This document shows, piece by piece, positions 17,837 through 27,436 of a stretch of 64,000 nucleotides of DNA. Source of the stretch: Phycisphaeraceae bacterium D3-23 (lineage in GTDB: Bacteria > Planctomycetota > Phycisphaerae > Phycisphaerales > Phycisphaeraceae); assembly GCA_039555135.1 (NCBI GenBank), contig CP114179.1, positions 1,364,001 through 1,428,000 of the forward strand, in the 5' to 3' direction. Positions within the stretch are counted from its first letter, which is position 1. Each line of letters opens with the position of its first letter. Made by a program: the position numbers and the translations under genes. Below the pieces are notes generated by a model that saw only the letters and a list, made by a program, of their open reading frames with translations, was not told where the DNA came from and did no database searches.

Positions 17837-17857
17837 CCCACGGATTCCATCCGTGGG
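17837..17857 (-). terminator. Hairpin after mqnC ('CCCACGGA-TCCGTGGG' family)
   Basis: CCCACGGATTCCATCCGTGGG forms an 8-bp stem followed on the minus strand by CTTCTTCTTT, 50 bases after the mqnC stop. Related hairpins lie at 19464-19488, 22544-22572 and 38265-38285. Confidence 0.6.
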
Positions 17858-17906
17858 AACACCCACACATGCAGTGTGTGGGCGTCGTCCAAGTCCCGAG
17901 AAAACA

Positions 17907-19388
17907 TCAGTTGTTCGGCAGCTTCTCGCCCGCGGTAATCGTCAGCGCCACCGCGTTGCCGTCCCCCCCACCGCCACAACTCCCCGAATCGCTTTCGACG
18001 TGTAACTTCTGCGCCCGCTGCGTGGACCAGTCGGTGACGGCCAGGTCGGGTGCGGTTGCCGGTGTGTCGCCGTGGACCTTGAGGAAGTTGTAGCCGTTGT
18101 CGCGCTGGGCGGGGGTGTAGCCCGCGTCGCGGATGAGTCGGCACAAGACCTGCTCGTTGAGGCAGTAGGTCGTGCCCGCCGCGCTGACGACGTTTTCTTC
18201 CATCATCACCGAGCCCATGTCGTTGGCGCCGAAGAACAGCGCGACCTCGCCGATATGCGGCCCCATCGTGACCCAGCTCGACCCGATCGAGTGGAAGTTA
18301 TCCAGGAACAGCCGGCTGACCGCCTGGGTACGGAGGTAGTCCGTCGCCCCGGCCATGCGCACGACCTTGCCCGCGCGGGGGACGGCATCGCCGCACGCCT
18401 TCTTGTCTCGCCCATCGACCTCGCCGGCGAAGACTTTGTCCGCCAGCACGTCGCCGGGGAACGGCGCATCGTCGGTGTAGTCGTAGAGCGGCAGGTTGCC
18501 CAGCGGCGTGTTCTCGCGCTGGAAGGGCCAGCTGATGAACGACACATAGCGGCCGGGCCAGCCCTGCGCGATCGCCTCGTCCTGCCGGTCGCGGAGCATG
18601 CGCATGTGGTCGATGCGGTCGGCGACGCCCTCGATATGGCCGAACATCATCGTGCCCGATGTCTTCATGCCCAGCTTGTGCGCCGTCGCCATGACGTCGA
18701 GCCACTGGTCGGCCGTGGCCTTACCCAGCCCGATGCGTCTGCGGACATGCGGCGCGAACACTTCGCCCCCCCCGCCGGGCAGTGAGTCGAGCCCGGCATC
18801 CATCAGCAGCCGCATGATCGCTTCGAGTTTCGCCAACCAGACATCCTGCCCCATCTCCTCCGACTTCCGGGGGTCGGTCGTCGGAAAACCATCGAGCTCA
18901 TACACCGCGACAAACTCGACAAACTCCGGCGGGCTGAAACCATGGATATGAACACCCGGGAACTCGGCCTTCAACCCGCGCAGCAGGTCGACATAAAAAT
19001 CCACACCCAGGTGCGGGTGCATGCCGCCCTGCAGCAGCACCTGCGTCCCGCCGATGGCGACGAGGGCGCGCACCTTGTCATGGAGCTGCTCTTTCGTCAG
19101 CACGTACGCATCGTCATCCCCCTCCTTGCGGAAGAAGGCGCAGAACGTGCAGGACGCCGAGCAGACGTTGGTGTAGTTGATGTTGCGGTCGATGACGTAG
19201 GTGCGCCTACCGCCGTCCTCCGCGCTGCCGTGGATGCGGTCGGCGACGGCGCTGGACCACCGGCCCAGCGCGTGCAGCGATGCCTCACGAAACAGGCGCA
19301 TGGCTTCCGGGGGCGAAAGCCGGTGGTCGCCGGCGATGACGGCGTCGAGTTTCAGTTCGCGTTCGAGGGCGGCGTCTTGGGTGTTCAT
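17907..19388 (-). CDS. mqnC: Cyclic dehypoxanthinyl futalosine synthase (radical SAM)
   Basis: 493 residues. MqnC cyclises dehypoxanthine futalosine in the futalosine route to menaquinone. The radical-SAM cluster site is NVCSASCTFCAFFRKEGDDD (C-x3-C-x2-C). Other family stretches are VLLQGGMHPHLGVDFYVDLL, HIHGFSPPE, PGGGGEVF and MMEENVVSAAGTTYCLNEQV, the last favouring MqnC over its relative MqnE. The protein is about 100 residues longer than usual: the C-terminal tail carries SGSCGGGGDGN and an unrelated end. Other mqn genes are not in the window. A hairpin follows at 17837. Confidence 0.9.
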   Translation of the reverse strand: MNTQDAALERELKLDAVIAGDHRLSPPEAMRLFREASLHALGRWSSAVADRIHGSAEDGGRRTYVIDRNINYTNVCSASCTFCAFFRKEGDDDAYVLTKEQLHDKVRALVAIGGTQVLLQGGMHPHLGVDFYVDLLRGLKAEFPGVHIHGFSPPEFVEFVAVYELDGFPTTDPRKSEEMGQDVWLAKLEAIMRLLMDAGLDSLPGGGGEVFAPHVRRRIGLGKATADQWLDVMATAHKLGMKTSGTMMFGHIEGVADRIDHMRMLRDRQDEAIAQGWPGRYVSFISWPFQRENTPLGNLPLYDYTDDAPFPGDVLADKVFAGEVDGRDKKACGDAVPRAGKVVRMAGATDYLRTQAVSRLFLDNFHSIGSSWVTMGPHIGEVALFFGANDMGSVMMEENVVSAAGTTYCLNEQVLCRLIRDAGYTPAQRDNGYNFLKVHGDTPATAPDLAVTDWSTQRAQKLHVESDSGSCGGGGDGNAVALTITAGEKLPNN

Positions 19389-19463
19389 GGCAAAGGAATC
19401 ATACCCACCCGCCGCGCCGGGGGCCGGGCTGTTCGCGACAGCGCCGCAAACCCCGCAAGAAAA

Positions 19464-19488
19464 AGCCCACGGCGGAAGTCCGTGGGCT
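19464..19488 (-). terminator. Terminator of the PEP-CTERM gene
   Basis: AGCCCACGG... CCGTGGGCT stem followed on the minus strand by TTTTTC, 30 bases after the stop at 19518; same hairpin family as 17837-17857. Confidence 0.7.
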
Positions 19489-19517
19489 CTTGGAGGGGCT
19501 CAATGTGTTGTCGCTGG

Positions 19518-20342
19518 CTACACCCGGCGTCGGCGGAGGAGCGCCAACCCGGCCAGGCCGAGCAGCGCGGCCGACCCCGGCTCGGGGATCGCTTCGAGGC
19601 GGACGTTGTCGATCCCGCCGGACTCCGAGGTCTGCGTGCTGTTGTTATCGACAAGCTCAAAGGCGACGAGCACCTGTGTGACGTCGGCCATGACTTCTTC
19701 GAACGTCGCGTCGCCCGAGAAGCCGAAGCCGCCGGCGGTGAGCCCATCGAGCGACGGGTCGAAGACACCGAGATCGATATCGGAGACGGGGATGAGCCCG
19801 CCGGGCCCGCCGTCGGTGAGGTTGGCGGAGACCGTGACCCAGCCGGTGTCGGCATCGCCGAGGCCGGGGCCGGGGAGGACCGCGCCAAACGCGTTGAGAT
19901 CGTTGACATCGCCCGAGACAAAGATGATCGCATAGGGCGCGACGCCCTCGGCTTCGGACCCTTCATCAAACAGACGGTGCTCGAACGAGAACGTCCCGCC
20001 GAGATAGCCCGACAGGTCACCGAGGTAATCCCCCGGCGCGTTGGCGAAGGACGAGGGTTCCTCGATCACGTCCGTGAACCGTGCGAAGCCGCCGGGGTTG
20101 CCATCGAACGCGCCGCCGCCTGCGTCGTGGACCATGTCCGGCGTGTTGGCGACCTCCGTCAGCGTGAACGACGGCGGGATCACCGTGAAATCGATATCAA
20201 ACCCAACCGCCGACCAGCCCTCAAGGTCCGAGTCAAACGTGCTCGTCACCGTCGGTGCCCCCGCCATGGCCAACGGCGCAGCCAACACACCCACCGCAGT
20301 CGATAACGCCGCGGTTTTCAATCCTCCGAGTCGATCCAGCAT
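19518..20342 (-). CDS. PEP-CTERM sorting-domain protein, laminin-B-like
   Basis: 274 residues. An N-terminal signal peptide (LKTAALSTAVGVLAAPLAMA) is followed by TSTFDSDLEGWSAVG, the opening typical of laminin-B-like beta-sandwich domains, and an extracellular acidic body. The C-terminus is a textbook PEP-CTERM anchor: IPEPGSAALLGLAGLALLRR followed by RRV, meaning export, then cleavage by an exosortase. No exosortase gene is in the window. The ATG at 20342 follows GTGGGGA; upstream in-frame codons have no signal sequence. Binding target unknown. Confidence 0.88.
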   Translation of the reverse strand: MLDRLGGLKTAALSTAVGVLAAPLAMAGAPTVTSTFDSDLEGWSAVGFDIDFTVIPPSFTLTEVANTPDMVHDAGGGAFDGNPGGFARFTDVIEEPSSFANAPGDYLGDLSGYLGGTFSFEHRLFDEGSEAEGVAPYAIIFVSGDVNDLNAFGAVLPGPGLGDADTGWVTVSANLTDGGPGGLIPVSDIDLGVFDPSLDGLTAGGFGFSGDATFEEVMADVTQVLVAFELVDNNSTQTSESGGIDNVRLEAIPEPGSAALLGLAGLALLRRRRV

Positions 20343-20520
20343 GGGATCCCCACTTTCTTTTCGATGCCTGGAACACATGAGCCAGCAAGAAGCACGGCAA
20401 CGGCGGCACAAAAGACAGCCCGCCCTTGGTTCCTCAATACTAACCCAACACGGGCCTCACACAAAGCGGAAAACGGCCACGCAGGGGAAAATGCACCGAA
20501 TCATGTGGCATGGCAAACCT

Positions 20521-20538
20521 CTAATGCGATCGCATTAG
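20521..20538. repeat. Perfect palindrome around GCGATCGC
   Basis: CTAATGCGATCGCATTAG is self-complementary over its full 18 bases. It lies in the 238-base gap between frr and the PEP-CTERM gene and could be a regulator-binding site or short hairpin. No other feature was seen in this gap. Confidence 0.5.
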
Positions 20539-20580
20539 CAGCAACGCAAACCATGCCACCTCAAGCGATAACGAAACGGC

Positions 20581-21147
20581 TTAGACCTCTTCGATCTGCT
20601 TGCTCTTCTCAGCCACCAGCTCGTCGATCTGCGACTCGTGCTTCTTCAAGAGCTCCTGGATGTCGTCCTTCGCGGCCTTGACATCGTCCTCGGACAGGTG
20701 CGCGTCCTTGTCCTTGCCCATCTGGTCGATGTGCTTGTTCGCATCACGCCGAGCGTTGCGCACCGCGACCTTCGCCTGCTCGCCCATCTGCTTGACCGAG
20801 CCGATGAGTTCCTTTCGGCGATCGCCCGACAGCGCGGGGATGCTGATCCGCACCGTCTTGCCGTCCGCCTGCGGGTTCAGACCGAGCCCGGCCTTCTCGA
20901 TGCCCTTGATGATGTCCTGCACCGTCCCCGGGTCGAACGGCTTGACCAACAACTGCGACGGCTCCGGGGCCTGCACCATCGCCAACGAACGAAGCTCCGA
21001 CTCGCTGCCATAGCACTCGACCTTCACAAACTCGATCAGCGACGGCGTCGCCCGCCCGGTGCGCACGCCCTTGAGCTCGCTCTTCAGGTAGTCCACGCTC
21101 TTGGCCATCGTGGCGGTCGCGTCTTTTTGGATGCTGTTCAGGTCCAT
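20581..21147 (-). CDS. frr: Ribosome recycling factor
   Basis: 188 residues, the usual length. With EF-G it splits the post-termination ribosome. Family features: LKSELKGVRTGRATPSLIE (the conserved R-T-G-R-A near the N-terminus), VQDIIKGIEKAGLGLNPQAD, then VRISIPALSGDRRKELI and a long C-terminal helix with NARRDANKHIDQM. In most bacteria frr follows pyrH directly. Here pyrH lies upstream on the same strand, but a zinc-ribbon gene flanked by inverted repeats separates them. Confidence 0.97.
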   Translation of the reverse strand: MDLNSIQKDATATMAKSVDYLKSELKGVRTGRATPSLIEFVKVECYGSESELRSLAMVQAPEPSQLLVKPFDPGTVQDIIKGIEKAGLGLNPQADGKTVRISIPALSGDRRKELIGSVKQMGEQAKVAVRNARRDANKHIDQMGKDKDAHLSEDDVKAAKDDIQELLKKHESQIDELVAEKSKQIEEV

Positions 21148-21227
21148 GTCAGGTCTCGCTTTCGGTCAGGGGGAAGGCGTATGATAGAGCGATTATGCGG
21201 TTGCTGCGAGTAGGGGAAGGGAACGAA

Positions 21228-21269
21228 ACGCCAAGGGGCCAAGGCGGGCCAAGAAGCCAAGGAAGGCAG
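21228..21269. repeat. Array of GGCCAAGG units, frr side of the inserted gene
   Basis: GCCAAGGGGCCAAGGCGGGC then CAAGAAGCCAAGGAAGGCAG. The reverse complement with about one mismatch in 32 bases lies at 21711-21750, beside pyrH. Confidence 0.88.
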
Positions 21270-21356
21270 ACGGGTGCCACATAGCGCAGCTATGTGCTTC
21301 GCAAGGTACGAGGTTGGTTGGCAGTCACGCACATAGCTGCGCTATGTGGCACCCGT
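21270..21356. repeat. 27-bp-arm inverted repeat 'GGGTGCCACATAGC'
   Basis: Arms at 21270-21296 and 21330-21356 are exact or nearly exact reverse complements (GGGTGCCACATAGCGCAGC). The second arm contains the TAG stop and last codons of the gene at 21342. Confidence 0.9.
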
Positions 21357-21698
21357 CGATAGTCGCGATAACTGATCCTGCAACTGCTTGATTTGTTTTG
21401 CGCGTTCTTTGTTATGTGGCCGTGCCTTCAGTCTACGAATCTTGTAGACAATCTGCCTGTGTCGCCACATGGCCCACTGCACACGCTGATCGTGTCGGAG
21501 CCGTTTGTGATCCAACAGAGCTTTGCGCAGTTTCCGCCACCCACGGATATCACGTTTCTTGGGAACCGGCACCTTATAGCCGATCAGCTTGCATGGCCCC
21601 GCACACGATGGACAACGCGGCGGCTTGTTCTCACCAAACCGCTCGCGACGAACACACATCCGACAATCAAAGCACACCCAACTATCCGAAGCCGGCAT
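21342..21698 (-). CDS. Small basic zinc-ribbon protein, repeat-flanked cargo
   Basis: 118 residues. SWVCFDCRMCVRRERFGENK and PPRCPSCAGPCKLIGYKVPV form two C-x2-C knuckles of a zinc ribbon. The rest is strongly basic and helical (RKLRKALLDHKRLRHDQRVQ, RRLKARPHNKERAKQIKQL), suggesting nucleic-acid binding. The start at 21698 has AGGAGG seven bases upstream; that site lies at the inner edge of the repeat array at 21711-21750. The last five residues (STGAT) and the stop are encoded by the 21330-21356 repeat arm. The gene separates pyrH from frr. Function unknown. Confidence 0.82.
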   Translation of the reverse strand: MPASDSWVCFDCRMCVRRERFGENKPPRCPSCAGPCKLIGYKVPVPKKRDIRGWRKLRKALLDHKRLRHDQRVQWAMWRHRQIVYKIRRLKARPHNKERAKQIKQLQDQLSRLSTGAT

Positions 21699-21710
21699 GA
21701 ACGACCTCCT

Positions 21711-21750
21711 CCCCCTTGGCTTCTTGGCCCCCCTTGGCCCCTTGGCCAAC
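21711..21750. repeat. Array of GGCCAAGG units, pyrH side of the inserted gene
   Basis: Inverted partner of 21228-21269; it ends eight bases before the pyrH stop codon. Confidence 0.88.
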
Positions 21751-21757
21751 CACCCAA

Positions 21758-22494
21758 TCACCCCGCCGAAACCCGCGTCCCGTGCGGCGTCCCCGCGACC
21801 ACCTCCGCGATATTCCCCGGCTGCTTCATGTCGAACACCACGATCGGGATGTTGCGCTCCTGGCACATCGCAAACGCCGTCGTGTCCATCACGCCCAATT
21901 CCTTCTCGATCGCTTCCTTAAACGTCAGCGTGTCGTAGCGCACCGCATCATCAAACTTGTTCGGGTCACGATCGTAGATGCCGTCCACCTTCGTCGCCTT
22001 CAAGACCGCATCCGCCCCGATCTCCGCGGCCCGCAGCGCCGCGGCGCTGTCCGTCGTGAAGAACGGGTTGCCCGTCCCGCCCACGAAGATCACCACCCGC
22101 CCCTTCTCCAGGTGACGAAGCGCCCGCCCGCGGATGTACCGCTCGGCCACGCTCGTCACCGACAGCGCACTCATCACCCGCGCCGGCTGCCCCAGACGCT
22201 CGAGCGCTTCTTTCAATGCGAGCCCGTTGATCACCGTCCCGAGCATCCCCATGTAGTCGGCCGAGGCCTGGTCGAACTTCCCCGTCGCCGCCAAAGTCCC
22301 CCCCCCGAATAATGTTCCCGCCCCCCACCACCACCGCGAGCTGCACGCCGTGCTGCGCCGCGTCGTACACCTCCCGCGCAATCAGCTCCAGCTCCGCCGG
22401 GTCGATCCCCGACCCGCCGGGCGCGCAGAGCGCTTCGCCCGAGACTTTAAAGCAAGACACGTTTGTAAGTTGGGCTTCCGGGGGCGTCGGGCAT
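21758..22494 (-). CDS. pyrH: UMP kinase, reading frame broken twice
   Basis: Amino-acid-kinase-fold enzyme phosphorylating UMP to UDP. Joining three frames gives a full protein: MPDAPGSPTYKRVLLKVSGE (start ATG at 22494), GIDPAELELIAREVYDA, VVVGGGNIIRGGTLAATGKF, ADYMGMLGTVINGLALKEAL, GGTGNPFFTTDSAAALRAAE, IGADAVLKATKVDGIYD, DTTAFAMCQERNIPIVVFDM. The first break is at about 22446-22452, where CTTTAAAG should be CTTAAAG; the second is in the nine-C run at 22298-22306, where eight would be in frame. Both are +1 changes. A GTG at 22460 could start a truncated form without the first beta strand. Divergent from acs. Confidence 0.88.
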
Positions 22495-22521
22495 GAAACA
22501 GAAACTCCGTAGGGGTACGGG

Positions 22522-22546
22522 ATTCTACTGCATCCGCGCAGTAGAA
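22522..22546. other. Hairpin in the acs leader
   Basis: TTCTACTGC... GCAGTAGAA forms a 9-bp stem with a 7-base loop between the divergent pyrH and acs starts. A second hairpin follows directly. Confidence 0.5.
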
Positions 22547-22572
22547 GCCCACGCTCGCCGAGCGTGGGCTTC
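22544..22572. repeat. Hairpin repeat GAAGCCCACGCTCG in the acs leader
   Basis: GAAGCCCACGCTCGCCGAGC then GTGGGCTTC is almost fully self-complementary; same family as 17837, 19464 and 38265, but 59 bases before the acs start rather than after a gene. Confidence 0.75.
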
Positions 22573-22630
22573 CGGGCGCGGGGAGCAATGTATACTCACC
22601 CCTCACCCACGATTTACCCCGGAGCCCGCC

Positions 22631-24742
<2,112 letters not shown>

Positions 24743-24801
24743 GCACGCGCAGCGGCCCCGCGTTGCTAAAAAAAGAAACGCCCCCCTGTGGGAGGCGTCG
24801 G

Positions 24802-24822
24802 CCCGGAGATGCGATCTCCGGG
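24802..24822. other. Hairpin after acs
   Basis: CCCGGAGATGCGATCTCCGGG forms an 8-bp stem in the 143-base gap before the NYN gene. A second GC-rich foldback, CGCCCCCCTGTGGGAGGCG, precedes it at 24779-24797. No T run follows, so termination is uncertain. Confidence 0.4.
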
Positions 24823-24885
24823 GGGGTGTCCATACGATTATAGGTATGATCGGCGATCGAGACAATGTTCTTTTGAGATTCCGCA

Positions 24886-25548
24886 ATGCCTCATCCCCCT
24901 CCATTCCGGGTCATCACCTACATCGACGGCTTCAATCTCTACTACGGCATGCGTGCGGCGGGGTTCCGACGGTACTACTGGCTCGACCTCGTCGCACTGG
25001 CAAGGAACCTGACCAAGCCCAACCAGACGCTCGTGGCCACCAAGTACTTCACCGCACGCATCGCCGGGCCCAGGCCCGCAGACTCCGCCCGCAAGAAAGC
25101 GGCCCTCGAAGAGAAACGCAAACGCCAAACCCACTACCTGGATGCGCTCCAGACCCTCCCGGACTTCCTGATGTACGAGGGCCATTACCTGCCCAAAGAC
25201 CGGCGCTGCCGACAATGCAACGCCCGCTGGACCGACCACGAAGAGAAGATGACCGATGTCAATATCGCCACCCAACTCCTCGTGGACGGCTTCCACGACG
25301 CCTTCGACACCGCGATCATCATCTCCGGCGACAGCGACCTGACCCCGCCCACCCTGGCCCTGCGCGAACACTACCCCGAGAAACGCATCATCGTCGCCTT
25401 CCCACCCAAACGACACTCCGTCCAACTCAAACGCGCCGCCCACGCCAGCTTCACCCTCGGCCGCGCCACGCTCAAACGCTCGCTCTTGCCCCAACAAGTG
25501 ATCCAGCCCAACGGCCACATCCTGAGACAGCCCCGCCGCTGGCAGTGA
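24886..25548 (+). CDS. NYN-domain (PIN-like) putative ribonuclease
   Basis: 220 residues of the LabA/DUF88 type, a PIN-like nuclease fold. The metal-binding aspartates are visible: [17 protein letters not shown] at the N-terminus, [17 protein letters not shown] in the middle and [19 protein letters not shown] later. An internal [16 protein letters not shown] adds a C-x2-C pair. The C-terminus is basic. Such proteins cut RNA in maturation, decay or defence. The gene lies between the real acs end and a duplicated acs end, so it arrived as cargo or within a duplication. No partner antitoxin is evident. Confidence 0.85.
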   Translation: MPHPPPFRVITYIDGFNLYYGMRAAGFRRYYWLDLVALARNLTKPNQTLVATKYFTARIAGPRPADSARKKAALEEKRKRQTHYLDALQTLPDFLMYEGHYLPKDRRCRQCNARWTDHEEKMTDVNIATQLLVDGFHDAFDTAIIISGDSDLTPPTLALREHYPEKRIIVAFPPKRHSVQLKRAAHASFTLGRATLKRSLLPQQVIQPNGHILRQPRRWQ

Positions 25549-25595
25549 GAAAAGAGAGGTGCCACGCTACAATGATCGCGTCGTCAGCCCTGAAC

Positions 25596-25717
25596 CCCGC
25601 TCGGGCAAGATCATGCGCCGCCTCCTAAGAGACATCGCCGCCGGCCGCGAAATCACCTCCGATATCACCACCCTCGAAGACAAGTCGATCGTGGAGAAAC
25701 TGCAGGCGAGTGGGTGA
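25596..25717 (+). pseudogene. Duplicated 3' end of acs (copy 2)
   Basis: 122 bases matching 24621-24742 at roughly 96 percent. It still encodes the C-terminal [20 protein letters not shown] and ends LQASG-stop, with CTC/CTG, AGC/AGT, GGA/GGG and TAG/TGA as the visible changes. No promoter or start is attached. The pattern suggests a fragment from the acs gene of a related strain, or the original acs terminus displaced by an insertion that carried a replacement. The rest of the 25549-25859 gap holds the repeats at 25743 and 25798. Confidence 0.9.
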
Positions 25718-25742
25718 CCCCCGGAAGTTTTGCAAGGCAGGA

Positions 25743-25780
25743 TTGAACCACGAAGACACGAAGGGCACGAAGGAAGGCAG
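25743..25780. repeat. Left inverted array (CACGAAGGA type) of the three-gene patch
   Basis: TTGAACCACGAAGACACGAA then GGGCACGAAGGAAGGCAG. The inverted partner is at 27378-27413; the inward end GGAAGGCAG is shared with other arrays here. Confidence 0.85.
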
Positions 25781-25797
25781 AGCAAGCGAACGGTAGG

Positions 25798-25817
25798 ACA
25801 GGCATTCCTGCCTGTCA
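25798..25817. repeat. Palindrome GACAGGCATTCCTGCCTGTC
   Basis: GACAGGCA-TTCC-TGCCTGTC, with 8-bp stems. It resembles the core of the element inserted in scpA (53726-53788). Confidence 0.65.
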
Positions 25818-25859
25818 TTCGGCGCAGCCGAGGTCATGGACTCTCCAGAAAGGAACCCG

Positions 25860-26165
25860 ATGCCAGAGCCACATCTTGACAAACTATACGCCTACTATCC
25901 AAACATCATTGATCTGATGCCTGATCGTTTTAGCAGCCACGAATTCATCGAGCGGCTCTTTCAGCAACATCAGGCTGACTTCATTGATGCACTTTACAAG
26001 TATCGCAGCTTAGACGCACCTGTTCGATCACTTACTGCGCCTCTATCCAAACAACTGCACAACCACCCCCGTCTTGTCCAATATGATGGCCACGAACAAA
26101 GCAAGAACTTGTTTTCTGATGAAGGCCAGTGCGCAGTCTGGGTCAGAAAAAAACAAGCATCATGA
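25860..26165 (+). CDS. Small hypothetical protein, low-GC cargo
   Basis: 101 residues. AAGGAA precedes the ATG at 25860. Key stretch: MPDRFSSHEFIERLFQQHQA, DFIDALYKY, then LSKQLHNHPRLVQYDGHEQS and CAVWVRKKQ. This 'H-E-F-I ... L-Y-x-Y ... H-x-x-L-x-x-L-V' layout recurs in short bacterial proteins of unknown function and looks like a small helical, possibly winged-helix, domain. No signal or membrane segment. The AT-rich composition differs from the flanking genome. First gene of the patch enclosed by arrays at 25743 and 27378. Confidence 0.7.
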   Translation: MPEPHLDKLYAYYPNIIDLMPDRFSSHEFIERLFQQHQADFIDALYKYRSLDAPVRSLTAPLSKQLHNHPRLVQYDGHEQSKNLFSDEGQCAVWVRKKQAS

Positions 26166-26247
26166 TCGTGCAGTTGACGCAAGAGAAAGGTTGGACTGGG
26201 CTAAGACCAAAACAAAATATGGGCGTTTCTTCTGAAAGTCTCCCGTC

Positions 26248-26595
26248 ATGACAGATTGTGTTCACTGCCAAATGCCTGTCGATCCAAATGCAGAGATCTG
26301 TCCCTATTGCGGCAATCCGCATCCAGCCATCCGCTCACCTCTTGGGCCTGCACCTCAACAAAAAACGCCGGAAGATGCTACTGGTGATGTTGTCGTAGTT
26401 GCTCTTGCGGCATGGGTCTTTGCATTTTGCCCATTCACCTGCATCGTCTCAATCGTCTGTTGCTACCTCATTATGCAATGGCACAAAGACGCTCGACATC
26501 TCAATTTAGCTCATTTTTTTATCATTGGTGGCGCATTCGTAGCCACGGCAGTATCTATATTTTACATGGTGGCGTGGTTATGGCCCACACCATAA
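26248..26595 (+). CDS. Zinc-ribbon membrane protein, low-GC cargo
   Basis: 115 residues. The N-terminus is a zinc ribbon (DCVHCQMPVDPNAEICPYCG, two C-x2-C knuckles), followed by a Pro-rich linker and two membrane helices (VVVVALAAWVFAFCPFTCIV and FFIIGGAFVATAVSIFYMVA). Such ribbon-plus-membrane proteins are common and mostly uncharacterised. Base composition and size match the neighbouring cargo gene at 25860, with an 82-base gap and no clear terminator between, so they may be co-transcribed. Confidence 0.75.
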   Translation: MTDCVHCQMPVDPNAEICPYCGNPHPAIRSPLGPAPQQKTPEDATGDVVVVALAAWVFAFCPFTCIVSIVCCYLIMQWHKDARHLNLAHFFIIGGAFVATAVSIFYMVAWLWPTP

Positions 26596-26611
26596 TGGCT
26601 TCGGCGGGTAG

Positions 26612-26752
26612 CGGCGGATGGCCGGGGTGGAGCGAGTCCGCGAGTGACCCCCCGGAACGGGACACTTGGTCCTTGATGCGATGTGCAGTGCAGTCACCCA
26701 ACCCGCGTCTTTCCCCGGGGGCTCGCGGACTCGACCCCGGCCACCAGCCGCC
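26612..26752. repeat. Imperfect inverted repeat with CGAGTCCGCGAG / CTCGCGGACTCG ends
   Basis: Arms of about 32 bases at 26612-26644 and 26722-26752 (GGCCGGGGT... CGAGTCCGCGAG). The interior has CCCCGGAACGGGACAC. A relative with CCCCGGAACGGGAGG and TTCGCGGACTCAGCCCCGGC lies at 27216-27330; the pair brackets the gene at 26760. Confidence 0.7.
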
Positions 26753-26759
26753 CTATCAA

Positions 26760-27182
26760 TCATATCCTCGCCATCAATTCCGCGTTTGAGAGATTCGCTT
26801 CGGCTTCAAGCATAGCAGTGTAGTCGGGACTGTCGCCGGGATCGTGATCGATCATTGCCGCCAAGGCCTTTCGGTACTCGTCGAATCCCTCCCGTCGCCC
26901 AACGCTGCCGGAGTAATACCAGATCAATCCTAGCAGGATGATGCCGACGTACCATGGCAGCCAGCTATAGAAATAGATGCTGCCGGCCGTCAACAAACCA
27001 AAAGCAAACGCGATTCTATGCTGTGCTTTTCGTGCTCTGAGATAAGATTCGGGTAGATGCATCGCCGCCACTCCTTCGCCGAACTTGGGCAGGATCAATC
27101 TTGCCACAGTCATGCAACGATCGCAGAAAGTGGAGTAGGTGAAGTATAGAGCCCCAAAAATCAGAAAAGCGATTTCGCCCAT
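26760..27182 (-). CDS. Hypothetical membrane protein, cargo
   Basis: 140 residues. A hydrophobic N-terminus (AFLIFGALYFTYSTFC), then two closely spaced helices (AFAFGLLTAGSIYFYSWL and YVGIILLGLIWYYSGSV), then an acidic soluble tail of about 45 residues. No family recognised. It lies between two related inverted repeats (26612-26752 and 27216-27330) and inside the larger array pair. The AT-rich composition sets it apart from the chromosomal genes around it. Confidence 0.7.
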   Translation of the reverse strand: MGEIAFLIFGALYFTYSTFCDRCMTVARLILPKFGEGVAAMHLPESYLRARKAQHRIAFAFGLLTAGSIYFYSWLPWYVGIILLGLIWYYSGSVGRREGFDEYRKALAAMIDHDPGDSPDYTAMLEAEANLSNAELMARI

Positions 27183-27215
27183 ATCCAGATTGTACCCTAC
27201 CGGCGAGTGACAGCG

Positions 27216-27330
27216 GGCAGCGGGTGGCAGGGGCAGGGGCTTGGCGATGCCCCGGAACGGGAGGCGAGGAACATCGTCGCCGGGGGCGCGCTGCGGGGCT
27301 TCGCGGACTCAGCCCCGGCCACCCACTGCC
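27216..27330. repeat. Second copy of the CCCCGGAACGGGA inverted repeat
   Basis: Diverged relative of 26612-26752. With the array at 27378-27413 and the palindrome at 27437-27509 it accounts for the gap 27183-27491, in which I see no gene. Confidence 0.6.
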
Positions 27331-27377
27331 TCCTGCTCTCCATCTGCGCCATCTGTGAAATCTGTGGCGACTCCCCC

Positions 27378-27413
27378 GCCTTCCTCCGTGCCCTCCGCGT
27401 CTTCGTGGTTCAA
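27378..27413. repeat. Right inverted array (CACGAAGGA type) of the three-gene patch
   Basis: On the minus strand TTGAACCACGAAGACGCGGA then GGGCACGGAGGAAGGC, partner of 25743-25780. A half-copy of the CACAGATTTCACAGAT repeat lies just before it near 27350. Confidence 0.85.
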
Positions 27414-27436
27414 TCTGCCTGCCGGCGTTGCCCTCA

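Noticed and set aside
22382-22460. GTG at 22460 as the true pyrH start
   Set aside because: It would drop the first beta strand and phosphate-binding Lys context (YKRVLLKVSGE). A one-base error in CTTTAAAG restores the normal N-terminus from ATG 22494.
24846-25628. 260-codon plus-strand frame overlapping the NYN gene
   Set aside because: Pro/Arg-rich shadow of the NYN frame; the NYN frame carries the conserved Asp motifs.
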